From NCBI RefSeq assembly GCF_006738645.1, contig NZ_AP019700.1:1438001-1502000 (forward strand): DNA of 64,000 bases. Direction: 5' to 3'. How positions within the stretch are numbered: position 1 is the first letter of the stretch; every line of letters begins with the position of its first letter. Made by a program: the position numbers and the translations under genes. Source of the DNA: Stella humosa. Lineage in GTDB: Bacteria > Pseudomonadota > Alphaproteobacteria > ATCC43930 > Allostellaceae. This document shows, one piece after another, positions 53,883 to 62,293 of this stretch. The notes below the pieces were generated by a model, which searched no databases, was not told where the DNA came from, and saw only the letters and a program-made list of their open reading frames with translations.

Positions 53883-54764
53883 ATGGCGGACCCGTCGACG
53901 GCGACTGCACCGGCCTGTCCCGGCCCGGACCCCGACCCGCGGCCGCCGGCCATGCGCCTGCCGGCCGGGTCGGTCGACTGCCACAGCCATGTCTTCGGCC
54001 CCGTCGATCGCTATCCCTACGTCGCCAACCGCGGCTACACCCCACCCGACGCGTCGCTGGCGGACTATCGGCGCATGCTGGCGACGATGGGTTTCGACCG
54101 CGCGGTCATCGTCCAGCCCAGCGTGCTCGGCACCGACAACCGCGCCACCATGGATGCGGTGGCCGCCATGGGCGGGGCCTTCCGGGCGGTGGTGGTGGTC
54201 GATCCGTCGATCTCCGACGCCGAGCTGCGGGCGCTGGATGCCGGCGGCGCGCGCGGCGTGCGCTTCAACCTGAACAACCCCGGCGGCCTGCCGCTGGAGG
54301 CGGTCGAGGCGGTCGCCCGGCGCATCGCGCCGCTCGGCTGGCACCTGCAGTTCTTCGCCGACCTCAACCTGCGGCCGGAGCTGGTCGAGGTGATGCGCCG
54401 CCAGCCGGTGCCCGTCGTGATCGACCATATGGGGCACCTGCGGCCCGAGCGTGGCCTGGACGATCCCGGCGCCAGGGCCATGCTGGCCCTCCTCGGCGAG
54501 GGCACGGCCTGGGTGAAGGTGTCGGGCGCCTATCGCTGCTCCAGCGCCGACATCCCCTATCGCGACACGACGGAGATCGCGCGCGCCCTGATCGCGGCAG
54601 CACCCGACCGCGTCGTCTTCGGCACCGACTGGCCGCACCCCGACTATCGCCGGCCGATGCCCAATGACGGCGACCTGGTCGACCTCTTCAACGAATGGGT
54701 GCCCGACGCCGAGCAGCGCCGCCGCATCCTGGTGGACAATCCGGCCCGGCTCTACCGGTTCTGA
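53883..54764 (+). CDS. Amidohydrolase, 2-pyrone-4,6-dicarboxylate lactonase (LigI)-like
   Basis: This 293-residue TIM-barrel hydrolase has VDCHSHVFGP (HxH), IDHMGHLRPE and VFGTDWPHPDYRRPMPND, a metal/active-site set shared with LigI-type lactonases. The start ATG 53883 is preceded by GGGAGAG; the frame extends upstream to 53781 without a ribosome site. A TRAP transporter follows 55 nt later, suggesting uptake of a carboxylic acid that this enzyme or its pathway opens. The exact substrate is unknown. Confidence 0.85.
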   Translation: MADPSTATAPACPGPDPDPRPPAMRLPAGSVDCHSHVFGPVDRYPYVANRGYTPPDASLADYRRMLATMGFDRAVIVQPSVLGTDNRATMDAVAAMGGAFRAVVVVDPSISDAELRALDAGGARGVRFNLNNPGGLPLEAVEAVARRIAPLGWHLQFFADLNLRPELVEVMRRQPVPVVIDHMGHLRPERGLDDPGARAMLALLGEGTAWVKVSGAYRCSSADIPYRDTTEIARALIAAAPDRVVFGTDWPHPDYRRPMPNDGDLVDLFNEWVPDAEQRRRILVDNPARLYRF

Positions 54765-54819
54765 CGGAGAGTTCCGCGCCGTCCAACGAGACAAGAATCC
54801 GACCAAGGGGAGGACAGCC

Positions 54820-55818
54820 ATGCACATTCGCACGATCGTCGCGGGCGCCCTGGCGCTCACCGCCACCGCCGCCCTGGCCATGCCGGCCCTGGCACAGGGC
54901 AAGGCAGCCACCCTCAAGATCGGCTGGACCAGCACGGATTCCGCCCAGGACCCCTATGGCATCGGCGCCAAGCTGTTCAAGGAGAAGGTCGAGGCGCTGG
55001 TGCCGGGCCAGGTCCAGGTCAGCCTGTTCCCCAACCGCCAGATCGGCGACGAGAAGGAACTGCTGGAGGGCATGCGCTTCGGCACGGTCGACATGGGCGT
55101 CATCACCAACGCCGTGATCGCCAACCTGGAAACGGGCTTCCAGGTGAACGACCTGCCCTTCCTCTATGCCGACGAGGCCCAGGCACGCCGCGTGCTGGAC
55201 GGCCCGGTTGGCCAGGAGCTGAAGGACCGCCTGGCGAAGAAGGGCGTGATCGCGCTCGGCTTCATGGAGGGCGGCTTCCGCAGCATGCTGAACAATGTCC
55301 GCCCGGTGGTGAACCCGGAGGACGTGAAGGGCGTGAAGTACCGGGTGATGCAGAACCCGGTCTTCATCGACATGTTCGCATCCCTGGGCGGCAACGCCAT
55401 CCCGATGGCCTGGGGCGAGGTGTTCACGGCCGTGCAGCAGGGGGCGATCGACGGCCTGGAACTGCCGGTCGCCGTCATCGACGCGGCCAAGTACTACGAG
55501 ATCACCAAGTACCTGTCCCTCACCAACCACACCTACTCGATGATCGCGCTGCTGGTGTCCAAGCGCAGCTTCGACAAGCTGCCGAAAGACGTGCAGGCCG
55601 CCGTGGTCAAGGCCGGGGCGGAAGCGACCGCCGAGCAGCGCCGCATCGCCGGCGCCCAGGCGCAGGAGATCATCGTGTCCCTGGGCAACAAGGGCATGAA
55701 GGTGAACAAGGTCGGCAACCCGGCCCAGTTCCGCGGCAGCGTGAAGGCGGTCTACGAGAAGTTCCGCCCGACCATCGGCTCGGCCCTGCTCGACCAGACG
55801 CTGGCGGCGGTACAGTGA
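54820..55818 (+). CDS. TRAP transporter substrate-binding protein (DctP family)
   Basis: This 332-residue periplasmic protein has a signal peptide ending AMPALAQG. It has the DctP landmarks LFPNRQIGDEKELLEGMRFG and VKGVKYRVMQNPVFIDMFAS, where the arginine in KYRVM-type motifs binds the carboxylate of the ligand. AAGGGGAGGA directly upstream is the strongest ribosome site in the window. It works with the DctQ and DctM proteins encoded next. Confidence 0.93.
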   Translation: MHIRTIVAGALALTATAALAMPALAQGKAATLKIGWTSTDSAQDPYGIGAKLFKEKVEALVPGQVQVSLFPNRQIGDEKELLEGMRFGTVDMGVITNAVIANLETGFQVNDLPFLYADEAQARRVLDGPVGQELKDRLAKKGVIALGFMEGGFRSMLNNVRPVVNPEDVKGVKYRVMQNPVFIDMFASLGGNAIPMAWGEVFTAVQQGAIDGLELPVAVIDAAKYYEITKYLSLTNHTYSMIALLVSKRSFDKLPKDVQAAVVKAGAEATAEQRRIAGAQAQEIIVSLGNKGMKVNKVGNPAQFRGSVKAVYEKFRPTIGSALLDQTLAAVQ

Positions 55819-55873
55819 AGGGACGGGGTGGCGCCACGGGTCGCCGCCCCATCCGCCGCCCGCCCGCACGCAG

Positions 55874-56380
55874 ATGACGGCCATCCATGGCCTGCTCGAG
55901 GCGCTGAGCCGCACCGCCGGCCGTGCCACGATCTTCCTCGTGATCGCCATGACCGTCGTCATGACGGTTTGCCTCATCCTCCAGGTCTTGTTCCGCTACG
56001 CGCTGGGCCAGGCGCTGAGCTGGTCGGAGGAACTGGCCCTGCTGATGTTCACCTGGACGGTGCTGCTGGCCGGCAGCCTGGGGGTGCGGGAGGGCTTCCA
56101 CGTCGCGCTCACCCTGCTGCCCGACCGCCTCGGCCCCGGCGGGCAACGTTGGCTGGAGCGGCTGATCCTGGTCCTCGTCACCGTCTTCGGCTTCTATCTC
56201 GCGGTGTCGGGCTGGGAATTCTATGACGGCACCACGGGCCAGCTATCGGCGGCCGTCGGCTATCCGATCGAACTCCTGCATTCGGCCGCCCTGGTATCGG
56301 GCGCGCTGGTGGTGTTGCACGGGCTGACGCGCCTCGTCGCCAGCTTCGTCCTCCCGCCCGCACCGGAGGCCAGGCCATGA
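55874..56380 (+). CDS. TRAP transporter small membrane subunit (DctQ)
   Basis: This 168-residue protein has four membrane helices, the first TIFLVIAMTVVMTVCLILQV. WSEELALLMFTWTVLLAGSL is the family signature region. The stop overlaps the DctM start (ATGA). DctQ scaffolds the large subunit in the inner membrane. Confidence 0.92.
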   Translation: MTAIHGLLEALSRTAGRATIFLVIAMTVVMTVCLILQVLFRYALGQALSWSEELALLMFTWTVLLAGSLGVREGFHVALTLLPDRLGPGGQRWLERLILVLVTVFGFYLAVSGWEFYDGTTGQLSAAVGYPIELLHSAALVSGALVVLHGLTRLVASFVLPPAPEARP

Positions 56381-57654
56381 GCGAGCTCGCATGGGTGCTG
56401 AGCCTGGGCTTCGCCGGGCTGCTGCTGCTGGGGGTGCCGTTCGTCTTCGCGCTCGGCATCACGTCGCTGGCCGGGCTGATGGTGATCGACATCGACATCA
56501 TCGTGCTGGCCCAGCGTTTCATCTCGGGCACGCAGTCCTTCAGCCTGCTGGCCATCCCGTTCTTCGTCCTGGCCGGCGACCTGATGACGAAGGGCGGGCT
56601 GTCGCGCCGTCTGGTGGCGGTGGCGGACGCTTGTGTCCGGCACGTTAAGGGCGGGCTGGGCATGGTGACGGTGCTGTCGGCCACGTTCTTCGCCGCCATC
56701 TCGGGCTCGGCTCCGGCGACGACCGCTGCCATCGGCAGCATCATGATCCCGGAGATGACCAAGCGCGGCTACTCGCCGGAGTTCGCGGCGGCGCTCGCGG
56801 TTGCCGCCGGCATCATCGGCCCGGTCATCCCGCCGTCCATCATCTTCGTCATCTGGGGCGTGATCGCCGAGGAATCGATCGCCAAGCTGTTCCTGGCCGG
56901 CATCGTGCCCGGCCTGCTGATGTCGGTCGGGCTGTGCCTGGCGTCGGTCCGCTATGCCGTGCGCCACGACGTGCCGAAGGAGCCGCGGGCAAGCGCGGCC
57001 GAGATCGGCCGGGCCGCCTGGGACGGCAAGTGGGCGCTGGTGGCCCCCTTCGTCGTGCTGGGCGGTATCTATGGCGGCATCTTCACGCCGACCGAGGCCG
57101 CGGTGGTGGCCACCGTCTATGCCCTGTTCGTCGGCCTGTTCCTCTATCGCGAGCTGAAATGGCGCGACCTGCCCGCCATCGTCATGGGCTCGATGCGCAC
57201 GACCGCCATCGTCATGTTCATCATCGCGGCTGCCGCCCCCTTCGGCTGGCTGGTGGCGATGGAGCAACTGCCGCCCAAGATCGCCGGCGGCATCGCCGCG
57301 ATTTCGGACGAGCCCTGGATCATCCTGCTGTCGCTCAACCTCCTGCTGCTGGCTATCGGCATGGTGATGGACAACATCGCCGCCATGATCATCCTGGGCG
57401 GGGTGCTGATCGCGCTCGGCCGCACGATCGGGATGGACCCGATCCAGCTCGGTGCCATGGTCTCGATCAACTTCGCCATCGGCATGGCGACGCCGCCGTT
57501 CGGCTATGCCCTGTTCGTGGGCGCGGCCATCTCGCGCCTCAGCATCGAGCGCATATCGCGCGAGCTGTGGCCGCTGATCGGCGTGCTGATCGTGGTGCTG
57601 GGGCTGGTGACCTACGTGCCGGCGGTGACCCTGGCCGTGGTCCGGCTGTTCTGA
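56377..57654 (+). CDS. TRAP transporter large membrane subunit (DctM)
   Basis: This 425-residue protein has about 12 hydrophobic segments. Landmarks are FFVLAGDLMTKGGLSRRLV, SGSAPATTAAIGSIMIPEM and the symmetric GMVMDNIAAMIILGGVL in the second half. It is the ion-coupled transport subunit of the DctPQM system, which usually carries C4-dicarboxylates, keto acids or sugar acids. Its stop is 79 nt before metZ. Confidence 0.93.
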   Translation: MSELAWVLSLGFAGLLLLGVPFVFALGITSLAGLMVIDIDIIVLAQRFISGTQSFSLLAIPFFVLAGDLMTKGGLSRRLVAVADACVRHVKGGLGMVTVLSATFFAAISGSAPATTAAIGSIMIPEMTKRGYSPEFAAALAVAAGIIGPVIPPSIIFVIWGVIAEESIAKLFLAGIVPGLLMSVGLCLASVRYAVRHDVPKEPRASAAEIGRAAWDGKWALVAPFVVLGGIYGGIFTPTEAAVVATVYALFVGLFLYRELKWRDLPAIVMGSMRTTAIVMFIIAAAAPFGWLVAMEQLPPKIAGGIAAISDEPWIILLSLNLLLLAIGMVMDNIAAMIILGGVLIALGRTIGMDPIQLGAMVSINFAIGMATPPFGYALFVGAAISRLSIERISRELWPLIGVLIVVLGLVTYVPAVTLAVVRLF

Positions 57655-57733
57655 CTGCAACTTATTAGTGTATTTTATGAAATGATGCCCGCATTGGTTG
57701 ACGGTCCCGGGTGCCCGCCATAGGCTCGGGCCC

Positions 57734-58942
57734 ATGGCAACAATCCAGGATATCCCGCGCGACCCCGTCGCCGACCTCGCCATCGACACCCGCCTCGTCC
57801 GCGGGGCGACGCGGCGGTCCGGCAACCGTGAAACGTCCGAGGCGCTCTATTTCACCTCCGGCTTCGTCTACCCCGACGCCGAGACGGCCGAGGCCGCCTT
57901 CGCCGGGCCCGAGGACGGCTGGATCTACACCCGCTTCGGCAACCCGACCACGGCGATGCTGGAGGACCGGCTGGCCCTGCTGGAGAATGCGCCCGCCGCC
58001 CGGGCGACGGCGACCGGCATGGCGGCGGTCTTCGCGGCCCTCATGGCCTCGGTCAAGGCCGGTGACCGGGTGGTCGCCTCGCGCGCCCTGTTCGGCTCCT
58101 GCCACTATGTCGTCACCCGCATCCTGCCGCGCTTCGGCGTCACCACCACCCTGGTCGACCCGGGCGACCTCGACCAGTGGCGCAGCGCGCTGCGGGGCGG
58201 GGCGGCCGCCATCCTGTTCGAGACGCCGTCCAACCCGATGCTGGACCTGGTCGACATCGCCGCGGTGGCCGAACTGGGCCATGCCGCGGGCGCCCGGGTG
58301 ATCGTCGACAACGTCTTCGCCACCGCGACAGAGCAGCGCCCGCTGTCGCTGGGTGCGGACCTTGTCGTCTATTCCGCCACCAAGCATCTGGACGGGCAGG
58401 GGCGGGCCATGGGCGGCGCGGTGCTGGGCGACGAGCGGTTCGTGATCGACGAGCTGCAGCCCTTCCTGCGCCACACCGGCCCGACCATCAGCCCCTTCAA
58501 TTCCTGGGTGATCCTGAAAGGGATGGAGACGCTGGGCCTGCGGATGGAACGGCACGCCCGATCGGCCGGCCGCATCGCGGCCTTCCTCGCCGACCATCCG
58601 AAGGTGCAGGCCGTGCGCTATCCCGGCCTCGACAGCCATCCCCAGCGGGCGATCGCCCGGCGCCAGATGCGCCGCGGCGGCGCCATGCTGGCCGTCACCC
58701 TGGCGGGCGGCAAGCCGGCCGCCTTCCGCTTCGCCAACGCGCTGCGCCTCGCCGACATCTCGCCCAACCTCGGCGACGCCAAGACGCTGGTCGCCCATCC
58801 CGCCACAACCACCCACGCCAACGTCGCCGCCGACGAACGCGCCCGCCTCGGCATCGCCGACGGCAGCCTGCGCCTGTCGGTGGGGCTGGAGGACGCCGAC
58901 GACCTGCTGGCCGACATGGAGAGGGCGCTGGCGGTGGCGTAG
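57734..58942 (+). CDS. metZ: O-succinylhomoserine sulfhydrylase (copy 1)
   Basis: This 402-residue PLP enzyme of the Cys/Met metabolism family has YTRFGNPTTAMLEDRLALLE, FETPSNPMLDLVDI and the PLP-lysine segment VVYSATKHLDGQG. It makes homocysteine from O-succinylhomoserine and sulphide. ATG 57734 is chosen. An AT-rich stretch including the word attagtgta lies 60 nt upstream, and a TTGACG-17 nt-TAGGCT promoter-like pair ends 7 nt before the ATG. No SAM riboswitch precedes this copy, unlike copy 2 at 60739. Confidence 0.88.
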   Translation: MATIQDIPRDPVADLAIDTRLVRGATRRSGNRETSEALYFTSGFVYPDAETAEAAFAGPEDGWIYTRFGNPTTAMLEDRLALLENAPAARATATGMAAVFAALMASVKAGDRVVASRALFGSCHYVVTRILPRFGVTTTLVDPGDLDQWRSALRGGAAAILFETPSNPMLDLVDIAAVAELGHAAGARVIVDNVFATATEQRPLSLGADLVVYSATKHLDGQGRAMGGAVLGDERFVIDELQPFLRHTGPTISPFNSWVILKGMETLGLRMERHARSAGRIAAFLADHPKVQAVRYPGLDSHPQRAIARRQMRRGGAMLAVTLAGGKPAAFRFANALRLADISPNLGDAKTLVAHPATTTHANVAADERARLGIADGSLRLSVGLEDADDLLADMERALAVA

Positions 58943-58997
58943 GGCCTTCAAGGTTAACGGAAGCTGCCTTCAGCCAAGGTGTGCCGATGTGCGCTGG

Positions 58998-59025
58998 TTC
59001 GGTGCGATACAGTTCATGCACCGAA
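58998..59025. promoter_or_regulatory. Inverted repeat upstream of the methyltransferase gene
   Basis: ttcggtgc (58998-59005) and gcaccgaa (59018-59025) are separated by 12 nt. The repeat lies 41 nt before the methyltransferase ATG, next to a ttgctt...gttata promoter-like stretch. It may serve for autoregulation of the restriction-modification pair. Confidence 0.4.
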
Positions 59026-59066
59026 TCCCTTGCTTATGATGTTATAGGACCCGTAAGGAGTTTGAC

Positions 59067-59738
59067 ATGAATCCTGGTGGGACCGACGCAGCGGATGATC
59101 TGCGCCGCTTCGCTGACGGCCGTAAGTTCGCTACGATCCTGGCGGACCCGCCTTGGCGCTTTGTGAATCGCACGGGAAAAGTGGCGCCCGAACATCGGCG
59201 CCTTTCCCGCTATGGCACTATGGACGTATCGGCGATCTGCGCATTGCCAGTTGGCGAGATGGCAGCATCCACCTCGCATATGTATCTGTGGGTACCGAAT
59301 GCTCTTTTGCCCGAAGGGTTAGAGGTAATGCGAGCTTGGGGTTTTGCCTACAAGTCAAATATCGTGTGGCACAAGATTCGCAAAGACGGTGGAAGTGACG
59401 GGCGTGGCGTCGGTTTCTACTTTCGTAACGTTACAGAGTTGCTACTGTTTGGCGTCCGGGGAAAGAACGCAAGAACATTGGCACCTGGTCGGACACAAGT
59501 TAATTATTTGGCGACCAGGAAGCGCGAGCATTCCCGCAAGCCTGATGAGATTTTCGATATCATAGAGTCTTGTAGCCCCGGCGCGCGCATAGAGTTGTTC
59601 GCGAGAGGTGTCCGAAAGGGGTGGGCCGTTTGGGGAAATCAGGCCGATGACGAATACGCACCATCGTGGCCGACTTATGGGCATAATAGTACAAGCCAAG
59701 AGAAGGGGCCTTTGATGCTCCCGCTTCTAGTGAAGTGA
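59067..59738 (+). CDS. MT-A70 family DNA adenine-N6 methyltransferase
   Basis: This 223-residue methyltransferase has the catalytic DPPW motif at residues 27-30 (ILADPPWRF) and HMYLWVPNALLPEGLEVMRA, the MT-A70 fold order. AAGGAG lies just upstream. It is convergent with a BglII-like endonuclease gene with a 6-nt gap, making a compact restriction-modification pair; its role would be to protect host DNA at the endonuclease site. Base composition is visibly less GC-rich than the flanking metZ genes, suggesting horizontal acquisition. Confidence 0.85.
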   Translation: MNPGGTDAADDLRRFADGRKFATILADPPWRFVNRTGKVAPEHRRLSRYGTMDVSAICALPVGEMAASTSHMYLWVPNALLPEGLEVMRAWGFAYKSNIVWHKIRKDGGSDGRGVGFYFRNVTELLLFGVRGKNARTLAPGRTQVNYLATRKREHSRKPDEIFDIIESCSPGARIELFARGVRKGWAVWGNQADDEYAPSWPTYGHNSTSQEKGPLMLPLLVK

Positions 59739-59744
59739 TGGGCG

Positions 59745-60446
59745 CTACTCTTCCTCATCCGAACCATCGGAAACGATGATGCCTCTGCGCCTTGCCATTA
59801 CCTTGGCTTGCTGCTCGTCGGCAATGCGCACCTTTAGCTGCTCCAATGCTTCAGGGCCATCGTCCACAAATAGCTGCGGCCTGATTGCGAACGTCAGGAC
59901 CGGGCAGCCGCCGCCTCCACCACCTTCCACTTTCGGCCAAAGTTTTTCGTGGTGGGTGGTGGCTTTGCCGTAGGATGCGCCCTTGCCGAGATGTTTGAAA
60001 ATTTGCTGCAGTTCCCAAGAACGAGTGATGATCACCCCGACTTTTATCGCTCTCAATTCAAATAGAAGTCGGAAATTGTTGAGATCACGATCAAAGAACG
60101 GATCTTTATTGTTCCACTCCATTTCGACTGCCACGCCATTCTTGAAGCAGTCAACGGCATGTGTGGGGCTATCAAATGTGGCGTCATCCACCGTGATGGA
60201 TGTGGAAAATCCCTTCTCCAGCCATCCGCGCGAATAGAAGGCGCTGTCGATGCGGCGGCTTATGAGCGAGCGATTTCCACCACCAACTAGGATTTCCGAC
60301 TTCATCAGTCGGAATCCACGAAGCACGATCTGGATATCTTGCCATTCATCAGGTGATGCCGTAGCGAGCACGCCAGCGGCGTTGCGCCATTCTTTGACGT
60401 GGTAATTTTCCCGGAGGTCATCTGGAACGAGATGTATCGTAGACAT
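59745..60446 (-). CDS. Type II restriction endonuclease, BglII/BstYI family
   Basis: This is a 233-residue endonuclease. D99 and E108 in AVDCFKNGVAVEMEWNNKD have the 9-residue spacing of the BglII (D84/E93) and BstYI (D119/E128) active sites; E110 stands where those enzymes have Gln. FFDRDLNNFRLLFE continues the family pattern. BglII and BstYI cut AGATCT and RGATCY, so a GATC-centred site is a guess. The start is ATG 60446; the frame open to 60809 crosses the SAM-II riboswitch and is rejected. GC content is lower than neighbours. Confidence 0.82.
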   Translation of the reverse strand: MSTIHLVPDDLRENYHVKEWRNAAGVLATASPDEWQDIQIVLRGFRLMKSEILVGGGNRSLISRRIDSAFYSRGWLEKGFSTSITVDDATFDSPTHAVDCFKNGVAVEMEWNNKDPFFDRDLNNFRLLFELRAIKVGVIITRSWELQQIFKHLGKGASYGKATTHHEKLWPKVEGGGGGGCPVLTFAIRPQLFVDDGPEALEQLKVRIADEQQAKVMARRRGIIVSDGSDEEE

Positions 60447-60621
60447 GCAATCACACCATAGCCAATCATATGCGGTTGCATAGTAGGCGATGGGGGGAAA
60501 TGCCAGTAGCTGGCAAAAGCCTTTTCCATACGCTGCGGCCCTTGATTTCGATTGCCGCTCGGCGTCGTCAGGGCAGTTGACAGCGCCCCGCCGGGGGCGT
60601 AGGAACAAATTTGGGCTTTGC

Positions 60622-60676
60622 CCTCGTGGTGATTTGAGCCGACCGGCTTGCGGCCACGTTAAAGAAATCGCTAAAG
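60622..60676 (+). ncRNA. SAM-II riboswitch aptamer
   Basis: The sequence follows the SAM-II consensus: cgtggtgatttg, a ccg/cgg inner hairpin, ggcttgcggccacg and ttaaagaaatcgctaaag. Stem P1 pairs cgtgg (60625-60629) with ccacg (60654-60658). The pseudoknot pairs gattt (60631-60635) with aaatc (60665-60669). SAM-II binds S-adenosylmethionine and is known almost only from alphaproteobacteria, usually upstream of methionine-synthesis genes. The target is metZ copy 2, starting 62 nt downstream. Confidence 0.9.
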
Positions 60677-60705
60677 AGGTCGGAGGTTCGCCTGAACCCT
60701 GACCT
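60677..60705 (+). promoter_or_regulatory. Predicted antiterminator hairpin of the SAM-II switch
   Basis: aggtcggaggttc (60677-60689) can pair with gaaccctgacct (60694-60705) over 12 base pairs with one bulged base and a 4-nt loop. It shares its 3' arm with the terminator at 60695, so the two cannot form together. Its 5' arm directly abuts the SAM-II pseudoknot, so aptamer folding could hinder it. Confidence 0.6.
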
Positions 60706-60723
60706 GTCCGGTCGGGGTTTTTT
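60695..60723 (+). terminator. Intrinsic terminator ahead of metZ copy 2
   Basis: aaccctgacc and ggtcggggtt form a 10-bp stem (one G-T pair) with a 5-nt loop. A run of six T residues at 60718-60723 covers the end of the stem and beyond. It ends 15 nt before the metZ ATG. With the competing antiterminator it forms a transcription-attenuation platform for the SAM-II aptamer. Confidence 0.8.
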
Positions 60724-60738
60724 GTTTGGAGCGGATCG

Positions 60739-61941
60739 ATGAACGAGTTCTCCCCGCCGACGACCGGCCGGACCTGGCGCCCCGCGACGCAGTTGGTGCG
60801 CGGCGGCATGGCGCGCAGCGGCTTCGACGAGACGAGCGAGGCACTCTACCTCACTTCCGGCTTCGTCTATCCCGATGCGGCATCGGCCGAGGCGGCGTTC
60901 GCCAACAAGCTCCAGCGCTTCGTCTATTCGCGCTTCGCCAACCCGACCGTCGCCAACTTCGAGGAGCGCCTGCGCCTGATCGAAGGGGCGGAGGCCTGCC
61001 GGGCGACGTCGAGCGGCATGGCGGCGGTCTATGCGGCGATCGTCGCCTGCGTGAAGGCGGGCGACCATATCGTCGCCGCGCGCGCACTGTTCGGATCCTG
61101 CCAGTACATCCTGGGTGAGCTGCTGCCGCGCTTTGGCGTGCGCACCACCTTCGTCGACGGCGAGGACCTGGACCAGTGGCGCACGGCGCTGGCGCCCGGA
61201 GCCGCCTGCGTCTTCTTCGAGAGCCCGTCCAACCCCGGCCTCAGCCTGGTCGACGTGCAGGCGGTGTGCGAACTGGCCCACCAGGCGGGGGCGACCGTCG
61301 TCGTCGACAACGTCTTCGCCTCGCCGCTCCTGCAGAAGCCGCTGGAACTGGGGGCGGACGTCGTCGTCTATTCCGCGACCAAGCACATCGACGGCCAGGG
61401 GCGTTGCCTGGGCGGCGCCATCCTCGGCTCCAAGGCCTTCGTCGAGGAGAAGCTGCAACCCTTCCTGCGCCATACCGGCCCGGCGCTGAGCCCGTTCAAT
61501 GCCTGGGTGCTGCTGAAGGGGCTGGAGACGCTGCCCCTGCGCATGGAGCGCCATGTCGCCTCGGCCGAGCGGGTCGCCCGCCACTTCGAAGGGCATGCCA
61601 AGCTCGATGCCGTGCGCTACCCCTTCCTTGACAGCCACCCGCAGGCGGCACTTGCCCGGCGCCAGATGAAGGCCGGCGGCACCATCGTGTGCTTCGACGT
61701 GGCCGGCGGGAAGGAGGGGGCGTTCCGTTTCCTCGACGCGCTGTCGCTGGTCGATATCTCGAACAACCTGGGTGATGCCAAGAGCCTCGTCACCCATCCC
61801 AGCACCACCACCCACCAGCGCCTGTCGCCCGAGGATCGGGCCCGCCAGGGTATCGGGCCCGGTCTCGTCCGCCTGTCGGTCGGGCTGGAGGACGTGGACG
61901 ACATCATCGAGGACGTCGAGGCCGCGCTGGCCGCGGTCTGA
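60739..61941 (+). CDS. metZ: O-succinylhomoserine sulfhydrylase (copy 2, SAM-II controlled)
   Basis: This 400-residue PLP enzyme is a paralogue of the 57734 product. It has YSRFANPTVANFEERLRLIE, FESPSNPGLSLVDV and VVYSATKHIDGQGRCLGG with the PLP lysine. The conserved C-terminus VGLEDVDDIIEDVEAALAAV is typical. It is preceded by a SAM-II riboswitch and terminator, so expression should fall when SAM is high. The divergence between copies indicates an old duplication, not a recent one. Copy 2 is the one expected to serve methionine synthesis. Confidence 0.92.
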   Translation: MNEFSPPTTGRTWRPATQLVRGGMARSGFDETSEALYLTSGFVYPDAASAEAAFANKLQRFVYSRFANPTVANFEERLRLIEGAEACRATSSGMAAVYAAIVACVKAGDHIVAARALFGSCQYILGELLPRFGVRTTFVDGEDLDQWRTALAPGAACVFFESPSNPGLSLVDVQAVCELAHQAGATVVVDNVFASPLLQKPLELGADVVVYSATKHIDGQGRCLGGAILGSKAFVEEKLQPFLRHTGPALSPFNAWVLLKGLETLPLRMERHVASAERVARHFEGHAKLDAVRYPFLDSHPQAALARRQMKAGGTIVCFDVAGGKEGAFRFLDALSLVDISNNLGDAKSLVTHPSTTTHQRLSPEDRARQGIGPGLVRLSVGLEDVDDIIEDVEAALAAV

Positions 61942-62035
61942 CCCGCACATGATCGAGGTCGGGGGGTATCGCCGCCGCCCGACCTCGGTCTTATATTACG
62001 GGATCCGGTAATCGCGAGGCAGGATCCGATCCCCC

Positions 62036-62293
62036 ATGGCGACCGTCGAAATCTACTCCAGCCCCTGGTGCGGCTACTGCGCCCGCGCCAAGACCCTGCT
62101 GGACCGCAAGGGCGTGGCCTATACCGACATTGACGTCGATGCCGACACCAAGCGGCGCGACGAGATGACCAAGCGCGCCGGCGGGCGAACCTCGGTGCCG
62201 CAGATCTTCATCGACGGCGTCCATGTCGGCGGCTGCGACGAACTCTACGCGCTCGACCGGGCGCGCAAGCTCGACCCGATGCTGGAGGCATGA
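62036..62293 (+). CDS. grxC: Glutaredoxin 3-type (GrxC)
   Basis: This 85-residue thioredoxin-fold protein has active site CGYC (in SPWCGYCARAK, residues 12-15) rather than the common CPYC. TSVPQIFIDGVHVGGCDEL carries the cis-proline and the glutathione-binding GG motif. It reduces disulphides using glutathione. The stop overlaps the nitrilase gene (ATGA). The grx-nitrilase-DUF1178 order is common in alphaproteobacteria. Confidence 0.93.
   Translation: MATVEIYSSPWCGYCARAKTLLDRKGVAYTDIDVDADTKRRDEMTKRAGGRTSVPQIFIDGVHVGGCDELYALDRARKLDPMLEA

Noticed and set aside
60447-60809. N-terminal extension of the endonuclease to 60809
   Set aside because: It would read through the SAM-II riboswitch, terminator and the start of metZ on the opposite strand. 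The ATG at 60446 gives a full-length family member.
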